Shown here in pieces: positions 9,001 through 17,601 of a stretch of 64,000 nt of DNA. The DNA is from Fodinibacter sp963834965. GTDB lineage: Bacteria > Actinomycetota > Actinomycetes > Actinomycetales > Dermatophilaceae. Positions within the stretch are counted from its first letter, which is position 1; every line of letters begins with the position of its first letter. A model generated the notes under the pieces. The model was not told the DNA's origin. It saw nothing but the letters and a program-made list of their open reading frames with translations, and did no database searches. A program made the translations under genes and the position numbers. The stretch covers positions 1 to 64,000 of the forward strand of contig CAWIEI010000003.1 in the NCBI GenBank assembly GCA_963834965.1, in the 5' to 3' direction.

Positions 9001-10583
9001 ACTCCCTGCCCCTGCTCACCCTGATGATGGTGGTGCCGCTGCTCGGCGCCGTCGTCGTCGCTGCGCTGCCCGGCAACGCGGCGCGCCAGGCGAAGCCGGT
9101 GGCCCTCGGCTTCTCGCTGGTGACGCTGGCGCTGGCCGTGCTCGCCTGGGTGCGGTTCGACTCCGGGTCCGGCGAGCAGTTCCAGCTCTCCGAGGTGCAC
9201 TCGTGGATCCCGCAGTTCGGCGTCTCCTACGCCTTGGGCGTCGACGGCATCGCCCTGTCGCTCATCGTGATGGCCGCCATCCTGGTGCCGGTCTGCCTGC
9301 TCGCCGCGTGGAACGACCTCACCCCCGCCGTCGACGAGTCGCTCAGCGACGACGAGGCCGCGGATGCCGCGCACGCCCTGGCCGTGCGCAACAAGCGCTA
9401 CTTCGCGCTGATGCTGGTGCTCGAGGCGTTCATCGTCGGCGTCTTCGCCGCCACCGACGTGTTCTTGTTCTACGTCTTCTTCGAGGCGATGCTGATCCCG
9501 GTCTACTTCCTGATCGGCCTGTTCGGGGGCCCGCGCCGGCAGTACGCCGCGGTCAAGTTCCTGCTGTTCTCGCTCGCGGGCGGGCTCGTCATGCTCGTGG
9601 CCGTCATCGCGGTCTACATCGCCGGCCCCGGCGGCGAGAACGGCTTCCTGATCACCAGCCTCACCGGCCACCTCGACGCGTCGACGGTCGCCCTGCGCTG
9701 GATGTTCGTCGGGTTCTTCATCGCCTTCGCCGTGAAGGCACCGATGTGGCCGGTGCACACCTGGCTCCCGGATGCCGCCACCGAGGCACGCCCCGCGACC
9801 GCGGTGCTTCTCGTCGGCATCCTCGACAAGGTCGGCACCTACGGGATGATCCGCTTCTGCCTGCAGCTGTTCCCGGAGGCGGCGAAGTGGGCCACGCCGG
9901 TGGTCATCGCGCTGGCCGTCATCTCGATCATCTACGGCGCCCTGCTGGCGATCGGCCAGACCGACATGATGCGGCTCATCGCCTTCACGTCGATCAGCCA
10001 CTTCGGCCTCATCGTGCTCGGCATCTTCGCGCTCACCAGCGTGGGTGGTGCGGGCTCGACCCTCTACATGGTCAACCACGGCTTCTCCACCGCCGGGCTG
10101 TTCCTGCTGGCCGGCTTCCTCGTCGCGCGCCGCGGCTCGAAGCGGATTCCCGACTACGGCGGCTGGCAGCGGGTCACCCCGGTGCTCGCCGGGTCCTTCC
10201 TCGTGGTCGGGCTCTCCAGCCTGGCCCTGCCGGGTCTGTCCTCCTTCGTGTCGGAGTTCCTCGTGCTGCAGGGCACCTTCATGCGTTACAAGCCCGCCGC
10301 GGTCATCGCGACCCTCGGCACCGTGCTGGCCGCGCTCTACATCCTGCTGATGTACCAGCGCACCATGACCGGGCCGAAGCCGAGCTTCGCCGAGGGCGAG
10401 GCGCCGCGCGACCTGTCCATCCGCGAGAAGGTCGTCGTGGTGCCGATCATCGCCTCGTTCATCCTGCTGGGCTTCTTCCCCAAGCCGGTGCTCGACATCC
10501 TCAACCCGGCCGTCGACCGCACGCTGACCTACGTCGGCGTCACCGACCCCACGCCGACCAACGCCTCCGGGAGCACCAAGTGA
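8997..10583 (+). CDS. nuoM: NADH-quinone oxidoreductase subunit M
   Basis: NuoM (528 residues) is the second antiporter-like pump subunit. About 14 membrane helices are visible; FFEAMLIPVYFLIGLFGG carries the helix-5 glutamate, and KAPMWPVHTWLPDAATEARP the conserved lysine and loop. An upstream GTG at 8985 is in frame, but the GTG at 8997 overlaps the nuoL stop exactly (GTGA), the junction style of the whole operon, so it is preferred. Ends in a 4-bp overlap with nuoN. Confidence 0.95.
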   Translation: MNSLPLLTLMMVVPLLGAVVVAALPGNAARQAKPVALGFSLVTLALAVLAWVRFDSGSGEQFQLSEVHSWIPQFGVSYALGVDGIALSLIVMAAILVPVCLLAAWNDLTPAVDESLSDDEAADAAHALAVRNKRYFALMLVLEAFIVGVFAATDVFLFYVFFEAMLIPVYFLIGLFGGPRRQYAAVKFLLFSLAGGLVMLVAVIAVYIAGPGGENGFLITSLTGHLDASTVALRWMFVGFFIAFAVKAPMWPVHTWLPDAATEARPATAVLLVGILDKVGTYGMIRFCLQLFPEAAKWATPVVIALAVISIIYGALLAIGQTDMMRLIAFTSISHFGLIVLGIFALTSVGGAGSTLYMVNHGFSTAGLFLLAGFLVARRGSKRIPDYGGWQRVTPVLAGSFLVVGLSSLALPGLSSFVSEFLVLQGTFMRYKPAAVIATLGTVLAALYILLMYQRTMTGPKPSFAEGEAPRDLSIREKVVVVPIIASFILLGFFPKPVLDILNPAVDRTLTYVGVTDPTPTNASGSTK

Positions 10584-12151
10584 CCGCCGCCGTGATCGCC
10601 GCCGAGTTCAAGTCCGTCGACGTCGACTACGCCGCGATCGCCCCGATCCTCGTCGTCGTCATCGGCGCGCTCGTCGGGGTGCTCGTCGAGGCCTTCGCAC
10701 CCCGACGTGCCCGGCACGGCACCCAGGTGTGGCTCACCACGCTGGTGCTGCTCGGCTCCTTCGCGGCGCTGCTGGTGTGGTCGCGCCACAACCAGACCGT
10801 CACCATGGGCGGCTCGGTCGTCATCGACGGCGTCTCGGTCTTCCTGATGGGCGCCCTGCTGCTGCTCGCGGTGATCAGCGTGCTCATCATGGGTGAGCGG
10901 TTCGGGGGAGTCGGGGGCGACGCATTCACCCCGATGGGCGCCTCCACGCCGGGCTCCAACCAGGAGGACATCGCCACCCGGGCCGGCTACGCCACCTCCG
11001 AGGTCTTCCCGCTCACCCTCTTCGCGGTGCTCGGGATGATGGTCTTCCTCACCGCCAACGACCTGATCACCATGTTCGTGGGCCTCGAGGTGCTCTCCCT
11101 TCCGCTCTACGTGATGACCGGCCTCGCCCGCCGACGCCGCCTGCTGTCGCAGGAGGCCGCCCTGAAGTACTTCCTGCTCGGTGGCTTCTCCAGCGCGTTC
11201 TTCCTCTTCGGCTCCGCCCTGCTCTTCGGCTACGCCGGCTCCTCGGACCTGAAGGCGATCGCCACGGCGATCTCGACGGCATCCGGCGACCTCGACGGGC
11301 TGCTCATCCCCGGTGTGGTCCTGCTGCTGGTCGGCCTGCTGTTCAAGGTCGGCGCCGTGCCGTTCCACTCCTGGACCCCCGACGCCTACCAGGGCGCCCC
11401 CACCCCCGTCACCGGCTTCATGGCCGCCTGCACCAAGCTCGCGGCCTTCGGCGTCATCCTGCGGGTGGCGTTCGTCGGCGTCGGCGCCGACCGCTGGGAC
11501 TGGCAGGCCGGCGTCTACGTCATCGCGGTGCTCACCATGGTCGTCGGCGCGGTGCTCTCGGTCACCCAGACCGACGTCAAGCGACTGCTGGCCTACTCCT
11601 CGATCGCCCACGCCGGGTTCATCCTGGTCGGCGTGCTGGCGTTCTCGCAGGCCGCGATCGGTGGCGTGATGTTCTACCTGGTGGCCTACGGCTTCGCCAC
11701 CGTCGCCGCGTTCGGCCTGGTCGCCATGGTGCGCCAGGGCGGCTCCGAGGCCTCGCACCTCTCGCAGTGGGCGGGCCTGGGCCGACACCACCCGGTGTTC
11801 GCGGCGACGTTCTCCTTCCTGCTGCTCGCCTTCGCCGGCATCCCGCTTACCTCGGGCTTCACCGCCAAGTACGCCGCGTTCGCGCCGGCTGTCGCCTCGG
11901 GCGCGGGCGGCGCGCTGCTCGTGGTCATCGCGGTGCTCGCGTCGGCCATCACGGCCTTCGTCTACGTTCGGCTGATCGTGCTGATGTACTTCACGGATGC
12001 GCCCGGTGACGACGAGGTCGTCGTCGTGCTGACCCCGTCGATCGGGTCGACCGTGGCGATCACGGCCGGCGTCGCCGCCACCGTGGTACTCGGCATCGTG
12101 CCCAGCTTCCTGCTCGAGATCGCGAGCAACGCCTCGCAGTTCCTCTTGTGA
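10580..12151 (+). CDS. nuoN: NADH-quinone oxidoreductase subunit N
   Basis: NuoN (523 residues) is the third antiporter-like pump subunit. GLEVLSLPLYVMTGL carries the conserved glutamate, and FKVGAVPFHSWTPDAYQGAP, followed by TPVTGFMA, carries the lysine and the Ala-Pro-Thr-Pro loop typical of NuoN. The start is a GTG overlapping the nuoM stop; the frame is open far upstream in nuoM. The last codons overlap the polyprenyl synthase start, which ties quinone-side-chain synthesis to complex I expression. Confidence 0.95.
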   Translation: MTAAVIAAEFKSVDVDYAAIAPILVVVIGALVGVLVEAFAPRRARHGTQVWLTTLVLLGSFAALLVWSRHNQTVTMGGSVVIDGVSVFLMGALLLLAVISVLIMGERFGGVGGDAFTPMGASTPGSNQEDIATRAGYATSEVFPLTLFAVLGMMVFLTANDLITMFVGLEVLSLPLYVMTGLARRRRLLSQEAALKYFLLGGFSSAFFLFGSALLFGYAGSSDLKAIATAISTASGDLDGLLIPGVVLLLVGLLFKVGAVPFHSWTPDAYQGAPTPVTGFMAACTKLAAFGVILRVAFVGVGADRWDWQAGVYVIAVLTMVVGAVLSVTQTDVKRLLAYSSIAHAGFILVGVLAFSQAAIGGVMFYLVAYGFATVAAFGLVAMVRQGGSEASHLSQWAGLGRHHPVFAATFSFLLLAFAGIPLTSGFTAKYAAFAPAVASGAGGALLVVIAVLASAITAFVYVRLIVLMYFTDAPGDDEVVVVLTPSIGSTVAITAGVAATVVLGIVPSFLLEIASNASQFLL

Positions 12152-13176
12152 CCCCCGTGACGGCAGAACCGGTCCAGCGCGGCACCCCCTCGGTGCTCGA
12201 GCTGCCCGGTGCGTCCGAGCGGCTGCGGGTGCGGCTCGCCGAGGGGCTCGCTGCCGTCAACGCGCTGATCGCTACCCGGGTCGACTCCGACGACCCGTTC
12301 ATCGCCCAGGCCGGCTCGCACCTCACCGCAGCCGGCGGCAAGCGCTTCCGACCCCTGCTGACCCTGCTCGCGGCCGAGCTCGGCGACGGCATCGACGATC
12401 GCGTCGTGGCCGCCGCGACGGGCGTCGAGCTGACCCACCTCGCTTCGCTGTACCACGACGACGTCATGGACGAGGCCATGGTGCGGCGCGGTGCCTCGAG
12501 CGCCAATGCCGCCTACGGCAACTCCACCGCCATCCTGGTCGGCGACCTGCTCTTCGGCACGGCGTCAGACATCGTGGCCGACCTCGGCCCGCAGGCCGTG
12601 AAGATCCAGGCCCAGACCTTCGTGCGGCTGTGCTCGGGCCAGATCCGCGACGACCGCCCCTGCCCGCCCGGCACCGACCCGGTCGACTACTACCTCGGCG
12701 TGCTCGCCGACAAGACCGGGGTGCTGATCGCCACCGCTGCCCGCTACGGCGCGATGTTCGGCGGCTGTGACGACGCCACGGTGGAGACGATGCGCGAGTT
12801 CGGGGAGTTGCTCGGCGTCGCCTTCCAGCTCGCCGACGACCTCATCGACATCGAGTCCGAGGCCGACGAGACCGGCAAGACACCGGGCACCGACCTGCGC
12901 GAGGGCAAGCGCACGCTCCCCGTCATCCACGTGCTCACCTCGGGCGACCCCGCCGACGACCGGCTGCGCACGCTGCTCACCGGCGACCTCGAGGACGACG
13001 CCCGGCTCGCCGAGGCGCTGGGCCTGCTGCGCGGGCACCGGGCGATGCACGTCGCACGCGAGCACACGTATGCCGTCGCCCGACAGGCGCAGGACGTGCT
13101 CACCTCGCTGCCCGACAGCGACGCCAAGGACGCCCTGCGCGCCCTGGCGACCGGCGTCGTCACCCGCGTCGGCTGA
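12148..13176 (+). CDS. Long-chain polyprenyl diphosphate synthase
   Basis: This 342-residue protein is a trans-isoprenyl diphosphate synthase that extends an allylic diphosphate with isopentenyl diphosphate, most likely to make the menaquinone side chain. The first aspartate-rich motif is HDDVMDE (about residue 107) and the second is LADDLIDIESEAD (about 227); GGKRFRP and GNSTAILVGDLLFG are also present. In many actinobacteria this gene follows nuoN, and here the GTG start overlaps the nuoN stop (GTGA), so it is the last gene of the operon. Chain length cannot be read from the sequence with certainty. Confidence 0.92.
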   Translation: MTPVTAEPVQRGTPSVLELPGASERLRVRLAEGLAAVNALIATRVDSDDPFIAQAGSHLTAAGGKRFRPLLTLLAAELGDGIDDRVVAAATGVELTHLASLYHDDVMDEAMVRRGASSANAAYGNSTAILVGDLLFGTASDIVADLGPQAVKIQAQTFVRLCSGQIRDDRPCPPGTDPVDYYLGVLADKTGVLIATAARYGAMFGGCDDATVETMREFGELLGVAFQLADDLIDIESEADETGKTPGTDLREGKRTLPVIHVLTSGDPADDRLRTLLTGDLEDDARLAEALGLLRGHRAMHVAREHTYAVARQAQDVLTSLPDSDAKDALRALATGVVTRVG

Positions 13177-13189
13177 GACCAGCACTCCT

Positions 13190-13223
13190 GTCCCGGAATC
13201 GACCAATAGGTCACACGGGGGAC
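13190..13223. repeat. 34-bp dyad element, copy 1
   Basis: Structure GTCC-N7-GACC-AATA-GGTC-N7-GGAC. The outer and inner half-sites are exactly 11 bp apart on each side. It starts 14 bp after the polyprenyl synthase stop codon. Confidence 0.6.
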
Positions 13224-13536
13224 GCTCGGCTGGGTCGCGCTTCTCGCTGACCGCAGTGCGGTGGGATGCCGTGTGCGGCCGTTCACCATCCGCACTCCCT
13301 CGCTGGCGCTCGGTCGCGCTCCCGCCAGACCCGTCCATCGGCTCGCCCACGGCATCCCGCCGCTCCGCTCCTTCGGCCGTGCTCACCCACGTTCCTGACC
13401 CTTCGCTGGTCGGCTCGCCTCCGGCATCCCACCGCTCCGCTCCTGCCGTGGTTCTCCCGACCTGAGCCGCAGCGAGCCAACGGTAGGGCGTCTCTGTGGC
13501 GACGTCCGCCGGCCGCCGCGCCAGACCAAGCGCCGG

Positions 13537-13582
13537 CTACGGCGCAGTAGGTGCTTCGATCACTCCATCTACCAGGTGGTAG
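13537..13582. repeat. 46-bp palindromic repeat, copy 1 of the 13.5-kb pair
   Basis: 17-bp arm, 12-nt loop, 17-bp arm. It begins CTACGGCGCAGTAGGTG and ends CTACCAGGTGGTAG; 11 of 17 arm positions pair. It is the same family as the three copies at 36775-37010, where pairing is better. Confidence 0.6.
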
Positions 13583-13621
13583 ACGACGCCGGGTCGCGGG
13601 CCTGCTCCGACCTGGCTCCGT

Positions 13622-13667
13622 CTACGGCGCAGTAGGTGCTTCGATCACCCCACCTACCAGGCGGTAG
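13622..13667. repeat. 46-bp palindromic repeat, copy 2 of the 13.5-kb pair
   Basis: Second copy, 85 bp after the first. It ends in CACCTACCAGGCGGTAG, identical to the right arm of the third copy at 36965-37010; 13 of 17 arm positions pair. Confidence 0.65.
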
Positions 13668-13721
13668 CCGGGGCGAGGTTACGAGCACCTGGTCAGACCC
13701 CCGCAGCCGGTGCATTGGGGT

Positions 13722-13755
13722 GTCCTCACATCGACCAATAGGTCACATCCGGGAC
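13722..13755. repeat. 34-bp dyad element, copy 2
   Basis: GTCC-N7-GACC-AATA-GGTC-N7-GGAC with the same spacings as copy 1, although the N7 segments differ in sequence. Confidence 0.6.
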
Positions 13756-13764
13756 GGTGGTGCT

Positions 13765-13798
13765 GTCCTTGCTGTGACCAATTGGTCAGTTCGGGGAC
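13765..13798. repeat. 34-bp dyad element, copy 3 (perfect TGACCAATTGGTCA core)
   Basis: GTCC-N7-GACC-AATT-GGTC-N7-GGAC. The core TGACCAATTGGTCA at 13775-13788 is a perfect 14-bp palindrome. It runs over the stop codon of the leftward MFS gene (13786-13788) and starts 9 bp after copy 2 ends. Confidence 0.6.
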
Positions 13799-15114
13799 GA
13801 GGTGACGGTCGGCTCCAGCGCTGCGGTCGTCGCATCGCGGGCCTTGGGGATGGACAGCGCGATCGCCACCGAGGCGAAGCACAGCGCCGCCGCCACGACC
13901 CAGGCCCAGTGGTAGTCGCCCTGGCTGGTGCGCACCCACCCGGCCACGCTGGCCCCCACCCCCGCGCCGACCATGTGCGACGCGAACACCCAGCCGAAGA
14001 CCACGCCCGAGTCGGCGAGCCCGAAGTGGGTGCGGCACAACGCAACCGTGGGCGGCACGGTGGCAACCCAGTCGAGGCCGTAGAAGACGATGAACACCCA
14101 CATCCCGGGCGCGATGCCGGGGGCGAGCACGGCATCCAGCGCGAGCAGCGACACGCCCCGCCCGGCGTAGTAGGCGACGAGCAGCCAGCGCGGGTCGACC
14201 CGGTCGGTGAGCCAGCCGGAGCCGATCGTGCCGGCGATGTCGAAGATGCCGACGACGGCGAGGAGCCCGGCGGCGGTCGTGGGCGGCATCCCGTGGTCGT
14301 GCGCAGCGGGTACGAAGTGGGTCTGGATGATGCCGTTCGTCGACCACCCGCACACCCAGAAGGTGAGCACGAGCGCCCAGAACGCCCACCGGCGAGATGC
14401 CTTGCTCAGCACGCCGACCGCGATCCGGGCCGGCGAGCCGCCGCTGCGCTGCGCCTCGACGACGACGCTCCCCGGCTCCATGCCGTAGGGCAGCAGCCCG
14501 TGGTCGGACGGGCGGTCGCGCAGGAACGCGAGCACCAGCACGGCCATGACCAGCGCCAGCGCCGCGACGATGCCGGCGGCGGCCCGCCATCCGTTGTTGA
14601 CCGCGGTACGGGCGATGAGGGGGAGGAAGAGCAGCTGCCCGGTGGCGTTGGCGGCGGAGAAGATGCCGGTGACCAGCCCGCGGTGCGTGTGGAACCAGCG
14701 GTTGGCGATGATCGCGCCGAAGACCAGGGCCATCGCGCCGGTACCGATGCCGATGCTCCCGCCCCAGAGCAGCCAGAGCTGCCACGGCTGGGTCATGACC
14801 ATGGTGAGGGCGCTCGACACGGCGACGACGACCAGCGCGACGGTGACCGTGCGGCGCACTCCGAAGCGCTCCATGAAGGCGGCGGCGAACGGGGCGACCA
14901 GCCCGTAGATCACCAGGTTGAGGCTCACGGCGCCCGAGGTGACCGCCCGCGACCAGCCGAACTCGGCCTCGATGGGCTCCATGAGCACCCCGGTGGAGCT
15001 GCGGAAGGCCGCCGCGGCGACCAGGGCGCCGAGGGTGACGGCGGCCACGACCCAGGCGCGGTGCCACCGCGTGCGCGGCGGGTCACCGACGAATGTCCCG
15101 GGGTCGTGGGTCAC
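13786..15114 (-). CDS. MFS transporter (monocarboxylate/oxalate-formate-like)
   Basis: A 442-residue membrane protein with about 12 hydrophobic segments and a hydrophilic central loop (about residues 205-235), the usual major facilitator layout. The N-terminal part (SSTGVLMEPIEAEFGWSR) resembles transporters of the monocarboxylate/oxalate:formate antiporter type, so an organic acid substrate is possible but not shown. GTG start at 15114, only 29 bp from the divergent gene at 15144, so the two promoters must overlap. Its stop codon lies within dyad copy 3. Confidence 0.85.
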   Translation of the reverse strand: MTHDPGTFVGDPPRTRWHRAWVVAAVTLGALVAAAAFRSSTGVLMEPIEAEFGWSRAVTSGAVSLNLVIYGLVAPFAAAFMERFGVRRTVTVALVVVAVSSALTMVMTQPWQLWLLWGGSIGIGTGAMALVFGAIIANRWFHTHRGLVTGIFSAANATGQLLFLPLIARTAVNNGWRAAAGIVAALALVMAVLVLAFLRDRPSDHGLLPYGMEPGSVVVEAQRSGGSPARIAVGVLSKASRRWAFWALVLTFWVCGWSTNGIIQTHFVPAAHDHGMPPTTAAGLLAVVGIFDIAGTIGSGWLTDRVDPRWLLVAYYAGRGVSLLALDAVLAPGIAPGMWVFIVFYGLDWVATVPPTVALCRTHFGLADSGVVFGWVFASHMVGAGVGASVAGWVRTSQGDYHWAWVVAAALCFASVAIALSIPKARDATTAALEPTVTSSPN

Positions 15115-15130
15115 CGGCCCAGCATCCCAC

Positions 15131-15136
15131 TAGGGT
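15131..15136 (+). promoter_or_regulatory. -10 element of a leaderless promoter
   Basis: TAGGGT lies 7 nt before the GTG at 15144, the spacing expected when transcription starts at the start codon. It decides the start over an in-frame upstream start at 15093 that would overlap the divergent gene. Confidence 0.55.
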
Positions 15137-15143
15137 CGGCACC

Positions 15144-16298
15144 GTGACGGAGACGGACCGCTGGGCGAGCGCGACGGCCGGGCTGCCGGCCCCGCTGGTG
15201 GTGCTCGACGTCGACGCCTTCGACGCCAACGCCGACGACCTGGTGCGGCGTGCGGGCGGGCTGCCGGTGCGGGTCGCCTCGAAGTCGGTGCGCTGCCGCG
15301 CACTGCTCGATCGGGTGCTGCAGCGGCCCGGCTTCGCCGGGGTCATGGCGTATGCCGTTCCCGAGGCGGTCTGGCTGGTCGGGTCGGGCGTGCGCGACGT
15401 CTTCGTGGCCTACCCCAGTGTCGACGAGCCGGCGCTTCGGGCGGTGGCCACCGACGACCTGCTGCGCGCCGAGGTGACGGTGACCATCGACTCGGTCGAG
15501 CACGTGCGCTGGCTGCGCGACACCCTGGGCGCCGACGTCGCCGGGCTGGGCGTGGCGCTCGACTGCGACGCGTCGCTGCGGGTGGGGCGGGTGCACCTCG
15601 GGGTGCGCCGCTCGCCGACCCGGGGCCCGCAGCAGGCGCTGGCCGTCGTGCGCGCAGCGCTGGGGGTCGGCCTCGACGTGCGGGGGATGATGTTCTACGA
15701 CGCGCAGGTCGCCGGCCTGCCGGATGCCGGGCCGCACGTGCGCACGATGAAGCGCCGTTCGGTGCGTGAGCTGGCGGGGCGGCGGGCCGCCGTCGTGGAC
15801 GCCGTGCGCGCCGAGGCCGACCTGCGCTTCGTCAACGGCGGCGGCACCGGCAGCCTGCACCGCTTCGGCGGCGACCGGGTCGTCACCGAGCTGGCCGCAG
15901 GCTCCGGGCTCTACGCGCCGACCCTGTTCGACGGCTACGACGACTTCAGCCCGCAGCCGGCGATGGCGTTCGCCCTGCCGGTCGTGCGCCGGCCGGGGCC
16001 GGGCTACGTCACCGCCTTCGGCGGCGGCTACGTGGCCAGCGGTGAGCCGGGCTGGTCGCGGGTGCCCTCGCCCGTGCGTCGCGGGCTGTCGCTCGTGCGC
16101 ACCGAGGCGACCGGCGAGGTGCAGACCCCGCTGCGCGGCCCCGCCGCCGACGGGGTGCGGGTCGGGGACCGGGTGTGGCTGCGGGGTGCCAAGGCGGGCG
16201 AGCTGCTCGAGCGGTTCGACGTGGTGCACCTCGTGCGTGGGGACGAGCTGGTGGCGACGGTCCCGTCGTACCGCGGTGAGGGAAGGAACTTCGGGTGA
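15144..16298 (+). CDS. Amino acid deaminase/aldolase-like PLP enzyme (alanine racemase fold)
   Basis: This 384-residue protein resembles the D-threonine aldolase/D-serine dehydratase branch of fold-III PLP enzymes. The N-terminus PLVVLDVDAFDANADDLV then VRVASKSVRC places the PLP lysine at VASKS (about residue 45). The later FVNGGGTGS (about 227) is the phosphate-binding region. The C-terminal part (VGDRVWLRGAKAGELLERFDVVHLVRG) is the family's beta domain. The substrate is unknown. It overlaps the next gene by 4 bp (GTGA), suggesting co-expression with the lactone oxidase. Confidence 0.8.
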   Translation: MTETDRWASATAGLPAPLVVLDVDAFDANADDLVRRAGGLPVRVASKSVRCRALLDRVLQRPGFAGVMAYAVPEAVWLVGSGVRDVFVAYPSVDEPALRAVATDDLLRAEVTVTIDSVEHVRWLRDTLGADVAGLGVALDCDASLRVGRVHLGVRRSPTRGPQQALAVVRAALGVGLDVRGMMFYDAQVAGLPDAGPHVRTMKRRSVRELAGRRAAVVDAVRAEADLRFVNGGGTGSLHRFGGDRVVTELAAGSGLYAPTLFDGYDDFSPQPAMAFALPVVRRPGPGYVTAFGGGYVASGEPGWSRVPSPVRRGLSLVRTEATGEVQTPLRGPAADGVRVGDRVWLRGAKAGELLERFDVVHLVRGDELVATVPSYRGEGRNFG

Positions 16299-17596
16299 GC
16301 GAGTGGCGCAACTGGGGTGGCAACGTGCGGGCCACCCCGGCACAGGTGGTGCACGTGGGCACCCGCGAGGGCGTGGCGGATGCCGTGCGGCGTGCGGAAG
16401 CGAGCGGCCTGCGGGTGCGGGTGTCCGGTTCGGGGCACTCGTTCACCCCGCTGGTCGCGACCGACGGGCTGCTGCTGCACGTCGACCGGCTGAGCGGCGT
16501 GCTGGGGTTCGACCGCGGCACCCGACGGGTGCGGGTGCTCGCCGGCACCCCGCTGCACGTGCTCAACCCGGCACTGCAGGCCCTCGGGCTGGCCCTGCCC
16601 AACCTCGGCGACATCGACCGGCAGACGATCAGCGGCGCCATCGCCACCGGCACGCACGGCACCGGAACCCGCCGGCAGGGCATCGCCGCGGCGGTCAGCG
16701 GCCTCACCCTGGTGCTGGCCGACGGGTCGACCCTCGAGTGCTCCGCCGAGGTGGAGCCGGACGTCTTCGACGCGGCCCGCATCGGGCTGGGCGCCCTGGG
16801 CGTGGTCACCGAGGTCGAGCTGCAGTGCGTGCCGGCCTACCGGCTGCACGCCAAGGAGGCGGCCGCCTCGCTGACCGAGCTGCTGCCCGTCATCCAGGCC
16901 GAGGCCGACGCCACCGACCACCTCGACCTGTTGTGGTTCCCGCACTCCGACCGGGTGCTCACCAAGCGCAACGACGTCGTCGGGCCGGGCGAGGGCCCGC
17001 CGCCGCTGCCCGCCTGGCGCTCGCGGCTCGAGGACGACCTGCTCGCCAACCGGCTGTTCGAGGGCGTGAACCGGCTGGCCACCGCGCGGCCCACCCTGGT
17101 GCCGGCCATCAACCGGCTCAGCTCGCGGCTGCTGGGCTCGCGCGAGTTCGCCGACGACTCGTGGAAGGTGTTCTGCTCGTCGCGCGACGTGCGGTTCGTC
17201 GAGAGCGAGTACGCCGTGCCACGGCACAGCGTCGAGGCCGTGCTCACCGAGCTGCGCGCCTGGTTCGCCCGCACCGACGCTGCCGTGCCGTTCCCGGTGG
17301 AGGTGCGCTTCATCGCCGCCGACGACGTGTGGCTCTCGACGGCCCACGAGCGCGACAACGCCTACGTGGCCGTGCACCAGTACCACCGGATGGACCCGCG
17401 CCCCCTGTTCGCCGCGTTCGAGGCGATCGTGGCTGAGCACGCGGGCCGCCCGCACTGGGGCAAGGTGCACTCACTCGGCACCGAGCGCCTGCGCGAGCTC
17501 TACCCCCGCTTCGACGACTTCCGGGCGGTGCGCGAGCGCCTCGACCCCGGCCACCGGTTCACCAACGCGCACATCGCCTCCTTGCTCGACGGCTGA
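16295..17596 (+). CDS. D-arabinono-1,4-lactone oxidase-like FAD-linked oxidoreductase
   Basis: A 433-residue VAO-family flavoprotein of the aldonolactone oxidase/dehydrogenase type. The FAD-binding half has SGSGHSFTPL (about residue 46), LPNLGDIDRQTISGAIATGTHGTG (starting about 101) and LGALGVVTEVEL (about 169). The C-terminal ALO domain ends with the diagnostic HWGKVH (about 388). Homologues oxidise L-gulono-, L-galactono- or D-arabinono-lactone; which applies here cannot be told. The GTG start overlaps the preceding stop. No signal peptide is seen. Confidence 0.88.
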   Translation: MSEWRNWGGNVRATPAQVVHVGTREGVADAVRRAEASGLRVRVSGSGHSFTPLVATDGLLLHVDRLSGVLGFDRGTRRVRVLAGTPLHVLNPALQALGLALPNLGDIDRQTISGAIATGTHGTGTRRQGIAAAVSGLTLVLADGSTLECSAEVEPDVFDAARIGLGALGVVTEVELQCVPAYRLHAKEAAASLTELLPVIQAEADATDHLDLLWFPHSDRVLTKRNDVVGPGEGPPPLPAWRSRLEDDLLANRLFEGVNRLATARPTLVPAINRLSSRLLGSREFADDSWKVFCSSRDVRFVESEYAVPRHSVEAVLTELRAWFARTDAAVPFPVEVRFIAADDVWLSTAHERDNAYVAVHQYHRMDPRPLFAAFEAIVAEHAGRPHWGKVHSLGTERLRELYPRFDDFRAVRERLDPGHRFTNAHIASLLDG

Positions 17597-17601
17597 AGAC
17601 G

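Larger units (their letters stand above)
13177..13785. other. Non-coding, repeat-bearing gap between polyprenyl synthase and MFS gene
   Basis: About 600 bp without a convincing gene between convergent neighbours. It holds most of three 34-bp four-part dyads, two copies of a 46-bp palindromic repeat (listed separately), and an imperfect direct repeat around 13339-13380 and 13412-13450 sharing CGGCATCCCRCCGCTCCGCT. The segment 13258-13271 is the exact reverse complement of 13422-13435, so the patch can also fold on itself. Open frames here are low-complexity Arg/Pro/Ser products of GC skew and are not called. Confidence 0.6.

Noticed and set aside
13765..13798. TGACCAATTGGTCA as operator of the MFS gene
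   Set aside because: It lies at the 3' end of that gene and far from its promoter at about 15120, so simple repression of the MFS gene is unlikely.
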